Origin: Waddlia chondrophila WSU 86-1044
GTDB lineage: Bacteria > Chlamydiota > Chlamydiia > Chlamydiales > Waddliaceae
Reading direction: 5' to 3'
DNA: 64,000 nt
NCBI RefSeq assembly: GCF_000092785.1
Contig: NC_014225.1
Location: 1,501,340-1,565,339 of the forward strand
Each line of letters begins with the position of its first letter. Position 1 is the first letter of the stretch. Positions 43,439 through 51,587 of this stretch are shown piece after piece. A model generated the notes under the pieces. That model ran no database searches. It worked only from the letters and a program-made list of their open reading frames with translations, and had not been told where the DNA came from. Both the position numbers and the translations under genes were made by a program.

Positions 43439-43771
43439 GGGAAGAGGATAAGCCGGATTCTGTCATTGGACAATCATTCATCTAGGAACCCTGTCACCAA
43501 AGTTCTCAAGCGACTTGTTGAAAGCTTGGCGGAACACCTTAAGCGCTTTACCTTTGTCTTGCTTCGGATAGGGTTTATCACCCCTAGAGTCTCCTCTAGT
43601 GGGGCTTTGTTCATCAAACAAAGCATTTCACCCTGTCGGCTTACGCCGCGGAATATTTTCTGTGACACTTTCCGTAGCCTTTCGGCCCCCAGTCTTTCAC
43701 TGGTATCCGATCCTGCGAAGTCCAGACTTTCCTCCCTCGCTTTGATAGCGACGGCGATTGCCTCTCTTCCC
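43439..43771 (-). ncRNA. rnpB: RNase P RNA (type A)
   Basis: On the minus strand the gene begins GGGAAGAGAGGCAATCGCC. It contains the universal GGAGGAAAGTCTGGAC element (P4 5' strand), ACACTTTCCGTAG-type regions when read on the opposite strand, and ends AGAATCCGGCTTATCCTCTT. The two ends pair to form P1 (GGGAAGAG with CTCTTCCC). About 333 nt, a usual bacterial size. The 5' end lies only one base after the stop of the zinc-ribbon protein gene, so it may be processed from a shared transcript. Confidence 0.93.
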
Positions 43772-43772
43772 G

Positions 43773-44549
43773 TTATGTTGATTTTGTGGTCGTGCGACGG
43801 CGGCGTCTTGTTTTGGTTGCAACCGCTGTTCCCTCCAACGCTTCACTTTCTTGCCAAAAATGAATACGTGAACAGTGTTCGCAAAACACAAGTCTCTCTC
43901 CTTTGCGAACGAGATTTTCATGCTGTGCCGTCAATGTAATATGGCATCCGCTGCAGCATCGATTTTCGATCGGGACAACAACACGATCTTTCTTGTTTTT
44001 CAAAAGCATCTCATAAATGCGGAACAACTCGGGATCGGCGCTGCCGACCAACTCATCGCGCTGCTTCTGAATCGCTTTTCCCTCTTCGTTAATCCGCTCG
44101 ATGCTTTCCTTGATCTCGTTTTCAAGAACCTTGCTGTTTTCAACAGTCAGCTCTAAATTTTCATTCAAGCTCTTCAGAGCTTCTTCTTCGGCAGCAACCT
44201 GATCGTACAGATCCGACAATCTCTGGTCTTTAGCAACGCGCTCTCTTTCCGCTTGAGAGATTTCATGGCTCAGCGCATTAAACTCGTCAACTTTCCTTAC
44301 CTGGCTTTGCTGCCCTTCCAATTTCTTAATCTTTTCGGCAACTTCCTTAACCTCGCCTTCAAGAAGACGGATATTTTTTCGCAACTCGATGATCTCGCCT
44401 TCTTTGATCATCGTTTTTTGCCGCAGATCGCTCTTGATGCCATTGATGTGATTGAGTTCTTTGGTCCGCTCTTTTTTAAGCTTCATCAACTGGATCATTT
44501 GCATATCGAATTCTTGAATAGGTAAGATGTCTTTAAGAGCTTCGTGCAT
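43773..44549 (-). CDS. cdsZ: Coiled-coil zinc-ribbon protein, CdsZ (CT398)-like
   Basis: A 258-residue protein. Residues ~15-180 are a long antiparallel coiled coil (KIKKLEGQQSQVRKVDEFNA and similar), followed by a C4 zinc ribbon made of CCSGCH and CEHCSR, and a basic RRRRRTTTKST tail. In C. trachomatis the homologue CT398/CdsZ was reported to bind sigma-54 (RpoN) and the type III secretion export apparatus. The same role is inferred here. The unusual Arg/Thr tail could bind nucleic acid. rnpB lies immediately downstream. Confidence 0.85.
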   Translation of the reverse strand: MHEALKDILPIQEFDMQMIQLMKLKKERTKELNHINGIKSDLRQKTMIKEGEIIELRKNIRLLEGEVKEVAEKIKKLEGQQSQVRKVDEFNALSHEISQAERERVAKDQRLSDLYDQVAAEEEALKSLNENLELTVENSKVLENEIKESIERINEEGKAIQKQRDELVGSADPELFRIYEMLLKNKKDRVVVPIENRCCSGCHITLTAQHENLVRKGERLVFCEHCSRIHFWQESEALEGTAVATKTRRRRRTTTKST

Positions 44550-44652
44550 GGTATTCCTAAGTTAAATCTAACATTCAACCTAAGAGGATACGGCTTTTCC
44601 CCTTAATCCTCAAGTTCTTTTTCTACGTTATTGTGTTGGAACGACCAAATGC

Positions 44653-44658
44653 TTGACA
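44653..44658 (+). promoter_or_regulatory. Possible -35 box upstream of glyA
   Basis: A perfect TTGACA lies 59 bases before the glyA ATG. The best downstream A+T segment (AAATTTATA, about 44679-44687) sits a little farther than the ideal 17 bases, so the promoter call is tentative. Confidence 0.3.
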
Positions 44659-44716
44659 GGGAAGTGCAAGAGATGCCAAATTTATACCGAATCAACCGTT
44701 TGAAATAAGGTTCCGA

Positions 44717-46201
44717 ATGACTTATTTATCCGCCTATCTTGAAAAAATTCCAAAAACCGAACAAAACAGCGGAGCAATCTCCTTTTTAGCAGCGCTCGAT
44801 CATTTGGAAACCCACTCGCCCGCAGTGGCTGCCTCCATAAAAAAGGAACTTGAAGACCAAAGGACCCACCTCAAGCTGATCGCTTCAGAAAACTACTCTT
44901 CCCTGGCAGTGCAACAAGCAATGGGCAACTTTCTTACAGATAAATACGCCGAAGGCTATGTTAACCATCGTTTTTACGCAGGATGCGAAAATGTCGACAG
45001 CGTAGAAGAGCAAGCGCAGGAAAAATTAAAAAAAATATTCAATTGTGATTGCGCCTACGTTCAACCTCACTCAGGAGCCGATGCAAACTTGGTTGCTTTT
45101 TGGTCCATCCTCGTCCACAAAGTGCAAAATAAAGAGATTGAAAGATTAGGAAAAAAAACACTCGACGAGCTGACGCCTGAAGAATATGAGCAAGCACGCC
45201 AGCTGATGATGAACCAAAAAATGTTGGGAATGTCTCTGAACGCCGGAGGCCATTTAACACATGGGTACATCCATAATGTTTCTTCCAAAATGATGCAAGC
45301 CCACACTTATGATGTTGATCCTGATACGGAATTGCTAGACTATCAAAAGCTTGCACAGCAAGCTAAAGAGGTGCGCCCTGTCATCCTCCTAGCCGGTTAT
45401 TCTGCCTATCCCAGGCTGTTGAATTTCGCAAAGCTGCGTGAAATTGCAGATAGCATCGGATCCACACTCATGGTCGATATGGCTCATTTTGCAGGACTTG
45501 TAGCCGGCAAACAGCTGAAAGGCGAATATGATCCTGTCCCTTACGCTGATCTCATCACTTCCACAACGCATAAAACGTTGCGCGGCCCTCGAGGCGGATT
45601 AATCCTGTGTAAAAAAGAGTATGAAGAAGTGATCCGCAAAGGGTGTCCCCTTGTGCTTGGAGGTCCGCTGCCTCACGTGATGGCAGCCAAGGCTGTCGCT
45701 TTTAACGAAGCTAACACCCCTGAATTTCAAGCCTATGCAAAGCAAGTGATCGACAATGCGCGTGCTATGGCAAACGCTCTGCAGTCCAGAGGAGTCCGCC
45801 TGGTCACTGGAGGAACGGAAAACCATTTGGTCATTGTCGATCTCTCTTCTTTCGGCCTTACCGGACGCCATGCAGAAACAGCCTTACGTCGAGCAGGCAT
45901 TACCATCAACCGCAATGCGATCCCTTTTGATAAAAACGGCCCTTGGTACACAACCGGTATCCGGTTGGGCACTCCTGCATTGACTACCTTGGGAATGAAA
46001 GAAAGCGAAATGAAGGAAATTTCTAATCTCATTGTCGACATCTTGGAAAACACCCGTCCGTCAACAGTGGAAAAAACGGGCGCACTTTCAAAAGCAAAAA
46101 GTGAGACCGATCCTAAAGTTTTTGATCGTGTGCGCTCCAAAGTTTCCGATCTCTTGAAAGGGCACCCTCTGTATCCGGAAATTGTCCTGGAAAAATCGTG
46201 A
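44717..46201 (+). CDS. glyA: Serine hydroxymethyltransferase
   Basis: A 494-residue PLP enzyme converting serine and THF to glycine and 5,10-methylene-THF. Seen: LIASENYSS, the PLP Lys in TSTTHKTLRGPRGG, YVNHRFYAGC (GCENVD) and LGTPALTTLGMKE. The protein is ~75 residues longer than E. coli GlyA, with an insertion around residues 130-170 (NKEIERLGKKTLDELTPEEY) and an extended N-terminus, both recalled from chlamydial GlyA. The C. trachomatis enzyme was reported to have alanine racemase activity for peptidoglycan. Upstream of clpP-dapF as in Chlamydia. Confidence 0.96.
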   Translation: MTYLSAYLEKIPKTEQNSGAISFLAALDHLETHSPAVAASIKKELEDQRTHLKLIASENYSSLAVQQAMGNFLTDKYAEGYVNHRFYAGCENVDSVEEQAQEKLKKIFNCDCAYVQPHSGADANLVAFWSILVHKVQNKEIERLGKKTLDELTPEEYEQARQLMMNQKMLGMSLNAGGHLTHGYIHNVSSKMMQAHTYDVDPDTELLDYQKLAQQAKEVRPVILLAGYSAYPRLLNFAKLREIADSIGSTLMVDMAHFAGLVAGKQLKGEYDPVPYADLITSTTHKTLRGPRGGLILCKKEYEEVIRKGCPLVLGGPLPHVMAAKAVAFNEANTPEFQAYAKQVIDNARAMANALQSRGVRLVTGGTENHLVIVDLSSFGLTGRHAETALRRAGITINRNAIPFDKNGPWYTTGIRLGTPALTTLGMKESEMKEISNLIVDILENTRPSTVEKTGALSKAKSETDPKVFDRVRSKVSDLLKGHPLYPEIVLEKS

Positions 46202-46252
46202 TCAACTTCAACCCGTGATTGCGTCAAAAATCGATTCTTGAAATTGATTCGG

Positions 46253-46258
46253 TATAAT
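46253..46258 (+). promoter_or_regulatory. Likely -10 box of clpP
   Basis: TATAAT within TTGATTCGGTATAAT, 53 bases before the clpP ATG. The -35 region is weak; TTGAAA at 46239 is too close. The same TTGATTCGGTATAA string occurs at two other places in the window. Confidence 0.4.
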
Positions 46259-46310
46259 TCTTGAAAAAAGGACAATAAAGGAACATAATTAAGATCAAAA
46301 GGAGACTGCT

Positions 46311-46901
46311 ATGGCTAAATCAGATTTGAATGGAGAGCATTATTTGAAAATCGACGACCTGATCGATATAGAAATTTTAGAGGCACGCCGCCTCTTTTTA
46401 TCGAACCAAGTGGATAACGAGACCGCAAACGAAATCATCCGCAAACTATGGTATTTGGAATTGAAAGATCCTGGAAAACCTATCCTCTTTGTGATCAACA
46501 GTCCGGGAGGATCGGTCGATAGCGGATTTGCTATCTGGGATCAAGTGCAGATGATCTCTTCTCCTGTGACAACGCTGGTGACAGGACTCGCGGCTTCTAT
46601 GGGATCTGTTCTCAGCCTCTGCGCAGCAAAGGGAAAAAGATACGTCACACCGCAAGCGCGCATCATGATTCACCAACCAATGATCGGAGGGGTGATTCAG
46701 GGACAAGCGACCGATTTGGATATCCAAGCAAGGGAAATTTTGAAAACTAGGGAAAAGCTTGTCCGCATCTACATGGATGCAACCGGCAAGGACTATGAAA
46801 CAATTGACCGCGCCATCGACCGCGACACTTGGATGTCTGCAGAAGAAGCGAAAGAATTTGGACTCATAGATGCAATCATCGACTCCTACAAAAGCCTTTG
46901 A
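46311..46901 (+). CDS. clpP: ATP-dependent Clp protease proteolytic subunit
   Basis: A 196-residue serine peptidase that forms a barrel with ClpX or ClpC. The catalytic Ser is in [16 protein letters not shown] (~95) and His in ARIMIHQPM (~120), with the Asp in the [11 protein letters not shown] block (~171). [11 protein letters not shown] is conserved. Chlamydiae have two ClpPs; the order clpP-dapF next to glyA matches ClpP1 as I recall it, but paralogue identity is not proven here. GGAG precedes the ATG. It overlaps dapF by 32 bases. Confidence 0.95.
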   Translation: MAKSDLNGEHYLKIDDLIDIEILEARRLFLSNQVDNETANEIIRKLWYLELKDPGKPILFVINSPGGSVDSGFAIWDQVQMISSPVTTLVTGLAASMGSVLSLCAAKGKRYVTPQARIMIHQPMIGGVIQGQATDLDIQAREILKTREKLVRIYMDATGKDYETIDRAIDRDTWMSAEEAKEFGLIDAIIDSYKSL

Positions 46902-47724
46902 ATTGAGGACCTCCATCCCCTTTTCCAAATATACCGGATGTGGAAACGACTTTATTTTGATTGACAACCGAAATCAAGTTTACCCCTCCGAAGAATCAGA
47001 TCTAGCTGAACATCTTTGCGACAGGCAATTTGGTGTGGGAGCGGATGGAGTCATCTTATTGGAACGCTCCGATAGGGCAGACTTCGTCATGCGTATTTTC
47101 AATCCGGATGGCACAGAAGCTGAAATGTGCGGAAACGGAATTCGTTGTTTGGGCAAGTTCTTACAGGAGCTGGGGATCGAAGGAACTAGGTTTACAATTG
47201 AAGTGATGGGTAAAAAATATCCACTTTCTCTGCATGATGACGGATCTGTTTCCGTCAGCATGCAGCCCGCTCCTGAAATCTCCTGGGACATTGAACTGTC
47301 AATCGGTCGAAAAACTTTCCATGTCGACTTTCTCGATACAGGCGTTCCTCACGCAACGCTTTCGGTAGAGAAACTTTCCGCCTTCGACTTAGATGCCATC
47401 GGACCAAAAATACGTTACCACGAAAAATTTATGCCTCAAGGCACAAATGTGGATGTTTATCACATTGATGAAAGCGACCCCTCACTCATTTACATACGCA
47501 CTTACGAACGCGGAGTCGAAAGAGAAACAATGGCATGCGGTACCGGCGCAACCGCTTGCGCAATCATTGCCTGGACCAAAGAACAGATTGCCAATCCTAT
47601 CCGAATTCAGGTCGCTTCCGGGGATATCTTAGAATTCAAGATCTCCGGTTCTCTTGGAAGGATTGATCAGATCGTTATGAAAGGGCCGGCAGAATTCATA
47701 TTCCGAGGAAATTTCTCTATCTAG
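46870..47724 (+). CDS. dapF: Diaminopimelate epimerase
   Basis: A 284-residue PLP-independent racemase converting LL-DAP to meso-DAP for peptidoglycan. The two catalytic Cys are in [11 protein letters not shown] (~86) and [11 protein letters not shown] (~222); [13 protein letters not shown] opens the fold. The ATG at 46870 is inside clpP; a start nearer FSKYTGCG is possible. Chlamydial DapF was reported to racemise glutamate as well, which would explain the lack of murI. An inverted copy of its last 18 bases follows the stop. Confidence 0.94.
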   Translation: MQSSTPTKAFELRTSIPFSKYTGCGNDFILIDNRNQVYPSEESDLAEHLCDRQFGVGADGVILLERSDRADFVMRIFNPDGTEAEMCGNGIRCLGKFLQELGIEGTRFTIEVMGKKYPLSLHDDGSVSVSMQPAPEISWDIELSIGRKTFHVDFLDTGVPHATLSVEKLSAFDLDAIGPKIRYHEKFMPQGTNVDVYHIDESDPSLIYIRTYERGVERETMACGTGATACAIIAWTKEQIANPIRIQVASGDILEFKISGSLGRIDQIVMKGPAEFIFRGNFSI

Positions 47725-47771
47725 GGCGTGTCGTCAATTATAATGATCGGTATAGATAGAGAAATTTTCCT
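47706..47771 (+). repeat. Inverted copy of the dapF 3' end forming a hairpin
   Basis: 47706-47723 (the last dapF codons) recur inverted at 47753-47771 with one extra base, giving an 18-bp stem around a 29-nt loop. The loop contains TAATGATCGGTATA, the dispersed repeat of this window. No T-tract follows, so it is not a standard terminator. Confidence 0.65.
47741..47754 (+). repeat. Dispersed 14-bp repeat, copy 1
   Basis: TAATGATCGGTATA, identical to 52544-52557 (plus) and 49493-49506 (minus). The copy here and the one at 52544 are both preceded by a GTGTC...AATTA-like stretch, so the similarity extends to about 28 bases. Confidence 0.6.
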
Positions 47772-47871
47772 AAAAAATTTGTAAAGTTCGGACTTTAGGT
47801 TGAAAGCTGAAGTTTTTTCCTTTACAATAATGCATTAGAATTCAATCAAAGATTTCAGGAATTACCTAATT

Positions 47872-49083
47872 ATGTTGGCAAAGTCTAAATCAAAAAATTC
47901 GCATCCAGAAGCGCAAAACCCACTGATTTTAAGAGCGCATCGCCTTATGGAAGCTTTTGCTAAATCAGATGATGAACGCGATTTTTACCTTGATAAAATT
48001 GAAGGATTTATCATCTATGTCGACCTCGACAAAACTCAAGAAGAGCTTGACAACCTGGAATCTGAACTCGAAAAAGACCCTGAACGCTACTCCCCCATTC
48101 CCAAACTTTCCTTCTTCGAATCCAAAAAAATCATGGAAAGCTTCGTCAATGAAAAGGTTTACGATATTGACACCAAGGAAAAATTGCTTGATATCATCCA
48201 GTCCAAAGAGGCCCGCGACAATTTCCTGGAGTTCATCTACGACCATCACATGGAACTGGAAAAATGGCAGCAGTTTTATCAAGAACGTTCACGCATCCGT
48301 ATCATCGAATGGCTTCGCAGCAATAGCTTCAACTTCGTCTTTGAAGAGGATCTCGATCTTTCAACAAAAGCTGTAGAAAAACTCAAAGAGCACCTCTTCG
48401 ATAAAAAAGTGCCCAAAGATGTTGAAGTTGCGCGGAAAACATTGATGACCAAAGCAAAATCCTATTATTCCAACGAAGCACTTAATCCAAGACCCAAAAG
48501 AGGCCGCCCGCCTAAGCAGCAGGAAAAAGTTGAAATGGAGCCTCAAGTGACAGTGGATATCTACACAACAGTTCCCTCAGCAGTGCGTGCATTTCTTTTC
48601 ACTCCCGATATCACCAGTATTGCCGATGTCACTTTTTCATCTCGATTCGAAACTGGTAAAGAACTTTTGGATCATCTCAAGAATGGCACCTCGCCCTACG
48701 AGATGGAGGAAAGCATGAACAATATCAATGCTAAGCTGGCGCAATTGCGAGAGCTTTCCAGCAATTGGATGAACGATGATAATGAAGCTCCAACCAGCAT
48801 AAAAGAAAAAGACTCTTTTGTTGGAGACTCTTATGAAGGACTAGGTGATGAAGATAAAGAGCTTTTCTTGAAGTTGGAAGAAAAGAAAAACTCTATCCAA
48901 AAAAAGAAAGAAGAAAAAAAACCCGTAAAGAAAAAAATACAGAAAGTACCTGAAAAAAAACCGGTTAAACGGATTATTCCGAAAGAACCAGCTGCAAAAA
49001 AAACAAAACCAACCAAGCGTCCTATTCGCAAACTGATACGGACGAAACCGGCAGAATCTCAATCAACAAAAAAGAAAAAGTAG
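47872..49083 (+). CDS. UPF0158 family protein with AT-hook-like and Lys-rich tail
   Basis: A 403-residue protein resembling the chlamydial UPF0158 family (C. trachomatis CT429, from memory). Residues ~20-190 form the family domain: LDKIEGFIIYVDLDKTQEEL, KEARDNFLEFIYDHHMELEKWQQFY, RIRIIEWLRSN. An AT-hook-like PKRGRPPKQ lies at about residues 209-217. The last ~90 residues are highly basic with repeated KKP/KRP motifs (PVKKKIQKVPEKKPVKR), reminiscent of histone-H1-like chlamydial proteins. I infer DNA association; the molecular role is unknown. Confidence 0.8.
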   Translation: MLAKSKSKNSHPEAQNPLILRAHRLMEAFAKSDDERDFYLDKIEGFIIYVDLDKTQEELDNLESELEKDPERYSPIPKLSFFESKKIMESFVNEKVYDIDTKEKLLDIIQSKEARDNFLEFIYDHHMELEKWQQFYQERSRIRIIEWLRSNSFNFVFEEDLDLSTKAVEKLKEHLFDKKVPKDVEVARKTLMTKAKSYYSNEALNPRPKRGRPPKQQEKVEMEPQVTVDIYTTVPSAVRAFLFTPDITSIADVTFSSRFETGKELLDHLKNGTSPYEMEESMNNINAKLAQLRELSSNWMNDDNEAPTSIKEKDSFVGDSYEGLGDEDKELFLKLEEKKNSIQKKKEEKKPVKKKIQKVPEKKPVKRIIPKEPAAKKTKPTKRPIRKLIRTKPAESQSTKKKK

Positions 49084-49090
49084 CTTGTTT

Positions 49091-49510
49091 ATGCACATCC
49101 GTCCCGAGAAGATCAATGAACTTCAAAGACGGATGGAAAGCTTGGGAATCCGCAACGAAGATCTTACGGAAAAGTTTATTCTTGGCTCCGGAAAAGGAGG
49201 CCAAAAAGTCAACAAGACAGCCTCTTGCGTTTATCTCAAACATGAACCTTCAGGAATTGAGATCAAATGCCAGTTGGAACGTTCACGCGAATTAAATCGC
49301 TTCTATGCACGCCGGCTTCTCTGCGAAAAAATCGAAGAAAAGATCCTCAAGATCAAAACTGAAAAACAGAAAGAGATCGAAAAAATCAAACGTCAGAAAA
49401 AGCGGCGATCTAGAAGGCAGCAACAAAAAATACTCGAAGAGAAACGGCATCAATCTGAAAAAAAAAAGTTACGGCAAAAGCCCGAATCCGAGTATACCGA
49501 TCATTATTGA
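49091..49510 (+). CDS. RF-1 domain (GGQ) protein, ArfB/PrfH-like
   Basis: About 139 residues. LGSGKGGQKVNKTASCVYL (near residue 35) is the peptidyl-tRNA hydrolysis loop of class I release factors. The rest is a Lys/Arg-rich helix (KIKRQKKRRSRRQQQKILEE), the kind of tail that lets ArfB/YaeJ enter the mRNA channel of stalled ribosomes. There is no codon-recognition domain. A stalled-ribosome rescue role is therefore likely. The ATG at 49091 is preferred to a TTG at 49085. It begins 7 bases after the UPF0158 stop. Confidence 0.82.
   Translation: MHIRPEKINELQRRMESLGIRNEDLTEKFILGSGKGGQKVNKTASCVYLKHEPSGIEIKCQLERSRELNRFYARRLLCEKIEEKILKIKTEKQKEIEKIKRQKKRRSRRQQQKILEEKRHQSEKKKLRQKPESEYTDHY
49493..49506 (-). 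repeat. Dispersed 14-bp repeat, copy 2 (inside a stop region)
   Basis: Reverse complement of TAATGATCGGTATA, encoding the final residues (YTDHY) and stop of the GGQ protein on the plus strand. Confidence 0.5.
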
Positions 49511-49519
49511 AAAATGTAT

Positions 49520-49999
49520 CTAGCTCACGCATGACCCGCAATGCAGTTTTGGCCTTCCCATTTTAGCTTCGTATTCCTCATGAGAAACATACGCGACATA
49601 CCCAATATATCCGATCAATGGCAACGCTCCTGCAATGTTAAAAAATGCAAGGCCAACAGAGTCAAAGGCAACACCGGAAACTAATTGGATCATCGAAATT
49701 TTCGAGATCCAATACGCACCCGCCCCGATACAAGAGGGAAGAGCGAATCGAAAACAGCAAAAACGTTCAACTGCAGCCCGATAAAGAACTGAAGCTGCTA
49801 CCATCGTTACGCAAGTTGTGGCAAACGAAAGCGGCGACACCGTCATCAACCCGTACATTGCAGCAGCTCGAAAGAAATGGCAAGCGACTAAGGCTATTTT
49901 ATACACAACCGGATGCTTATCTAAAAACGACGAGATTAAGCAGCAATTTTGCTCTACGAAACGATTGATTGATTTAGAAAATCCAGTGATCCCTTGCAT
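49520..49999 (-). CDS. Hypothetical membrane protein, possible Inc-like
   Basis: A 159-residue protein. A short soluble N-terminus (FSKSINRFVEQNCC) precedes hydrophobic stretches at about 30-52 and 55-78, a Cys-rich link (VERFCCFRFALPSC), and a second hydrophobic lobe at about 100-140. The C-terminus HEEYEAKMGRPKLHCGSCVS is soluble. Paired close membrane segments resemble the bilobed pattern of chlamydial inclusion membrane proteins, but other membrane proteins look similar. I have no homologue. It is convergent with the GGQ gene and divergent from mscL. Confidence 0.55.
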   Translation of the reverse strand: MQGITGFSKSINRFVEQNCCLISSFLDKHPVVYKIALVACHFFRAAAMYGLMTVSPLSFATTCVTMVAASVLYRAAVERFCCFRFALPSCIGAGAYWISKISMIQLVSGVAFDSVGLAFFNIAGALPLIGYIGYVAYVSHEEYEAKMGRPKLHCGSCVS

Positions 50000-50097
50000 G
50001 TGATTTTTCTCCTTAATCAGATAGATTCACGACTACTTTGCAAATTTTTCTTATTTTTGACTATATATAATTCCAGTATCTACTTAAGGACGAATTC

Positions 50098-50514
50098 ATG
50101 AAAAAAATATTTGAAGAATTTAAAACTTTTGCCATTCGAGGAAATGCGATCGATATGGCAATAGGTATCATTATCGGTGCTGCTTTTAGCCAAGTCGTCA
50201 ATTCGCTTGTCAATGATATGATCATGCCTCCGATCGGTTGGCTAGTCGGCGGAGTGGATTTTAGCGATCTATCGGTGACGATCAAACAGGCGTCTGGAAA
50301 TCAAGAAGCCGTCAATGTGAATTATGGAGCTTTTCTGAATACGCTGATTAATTTCACTATTGTTGCTATCGCCACATTTGCAATTGTCAAAACAGTCAAT
50401 AAGCTCACCAAACATAAAGAAAAAGAGACGACAACGAAAGAGTGTCCCGAATGCAAGCTATCCATCCCCAAAAAAGCAAAAAGATGCGGTCATTGCACGA
50501 CAAAACTGGAATAA
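50098..50514 (+). CDS. mscL: Large-conductance mechanosensitive channel MscL
   Basis: A 138-residue pore protein that opens under membrane tension. FKTFAIRGNAIDMAIGIIIGAAFSQVV region and DMIMPPIG mark TM1, and NYGAFLNTLINFTIVAIATF marks TM2. The C-terminal tail has a zinc-ribbon-like pair CPECKLSIPKKAKRCGHC, a feature found in a subset of MscL proteins. The ATG has AAGGA about 6 bases upstream. Its end overlaps serC by 25 bases in convergent orientation. Confidence 0.96.
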   Translation: MKKIFEEFKTFAIRGNAIDMAIGIIIGAAFSQVVNSLVNDMIMPPIGWLVGGVDFSDLSVTIKQASGNQEAVNVNYGAFLNTLINFTIVAIATFAIVKTVNKLTKHKEKETTTKECPECKLSIPKKAKRCGHCTTKLE

Positions 50515-51587
50515 CATAGGGCAAAATCTTCCATCAGCTCCTCTAGCGCGTCAACAGCTTCCAAAGCGACAGGATTATAAAGGGAAACACGGATTCCACC
50601 AGCTTCGCTATGCCCTTTAATCCCGATAATTTTACGCTTTAAAGCCTCTTCAACAAACTTCTGTTCTAAGCCTCCTTGAATAAAAAAACAGGCGTTCATT
50701 TCAGACCGGTCTTCCGGATTGACTCTGCTGAGATAGATTTCATGCCGATCCACTGCAGCATAGACTCTTTTTGCTTTTTCCGCATTGATCTTCATCAAGC
50801 CTTCCACCCCCCCTTTCTCCTTCATCCATCTGAGGACCAATAACATCATGTAAATGCCGAAAACCGGAGCTGTATTGTAGACTGTATTTCGATTGAGATG
50901 CGTACGATACTGCAGAAGAGTTCCCACATGCTCGGGACACCTTTCCGCTAGATCACGACGTACAATCACAAGCGTAACGCCGGCAATTCCTACGTTTTTT
51001 TGCGCACTGGCAAAAATCACGCCGAATTTAGAAAAATCCAAAGGTTTTGAAAAAATATCCGATGTCATATCTGCAACAATCGGAACGTTTCCCGTGTCCG
51101 GAAAAGTATGCCACTGCGTCCCGTAAATCGTGTTATTGGACGTCAGATACACATAAGGAGCATCAGGATTAAAGTTGTCTTGTGAAACTTTGGGAATCAA
51201 ACAATGACCTGAATCTTCCGAGCTCGCAACAATTCTAACGGGGCTGACTCGCTTAATATCAGCAATCGCTTTTCCACTCCAATACCCTGTATGCAAGACA
51301 TCAACGACTTTTCCTTCAATTGCCAGATTTAAGGGAGCCATAGAAAATTGCAATGTTGCTCCTCCCTGAAGCAAAAGCACTTCAAATGTATCAGGGATTT
51401 TTAGAAGCTTTCTGATTAAATCGCGCGCTTCAGCATAAATGTCTTCGAATAATTGTGTGCGATGCCCCATTTCAAGAATAGATAAACCGCTTGATTGGTA
51501 GTTAAGAAGCTGACGATGAGCTTCTTGAAGCACGGTGTCCGGTAAGGCTCCAGGCCCTGCGCTAAAATTGTACATTTTTTTATCCAT
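50490..51587 (-). CDS. serC: Phosphoserine aminotransferase
   Basis: A 365-residue PLP aminotransferase converting phosphohydroxypyruvate and glutamate to phosphoserine. Seen: YNFSAGPGALPDTVL, LLLQGGATLQFSMAP, VADMTSDIFS and the PLP Lys in FASAQKNVGIAG. It should act in serine synthesis. serA and serB are not in the window. The gene overlaps the upstream PLP dehydratase by 8 bases, so the two serine/threonine enzymes form an operon that may make or consume serine as needed. Confidence 0.95.
   Translation of the reverse strand: MDKKMYNFSAGPGALPDTVLQEAHRQLLNYQSSGLSILEMGHRTQLFEDIYAEARDLIRKLLKIPDTFEVLLLQGGATLQFSMAPLNLAIEGKVVDVLHTGYWSGKAIADIKRVSPVRIVASSEDSGHCLIPKVSQDNFNPDAPYVYLTSNNTIYGTQWHTFPDTGNVPIVADMTSDIFSKPLDFSKFGVIFASAQKNVGIAGVTLVIVRRDLAERCPEHVGTLLQYRTHLNRNTVYNTAPVFGIYMMLLVLRWMKEKGGVEGLMKINAEKAKRVYAAVDRHEIYLSRVNPEDRSEMNACFFIQGGLEQKFVEEALKRKIIGIKGHSEAGGIRVSLYNPVALEAVDALEELMEDFALCYSSFVVQ

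Noticed and set aside
43466-43939. A 157-codon plus-strand ORF over rnpB
   Set aside because: It reads the antisense of the RNase P RNA and of the CdsZ-like gene. The RNA signature elements explain this stretch.
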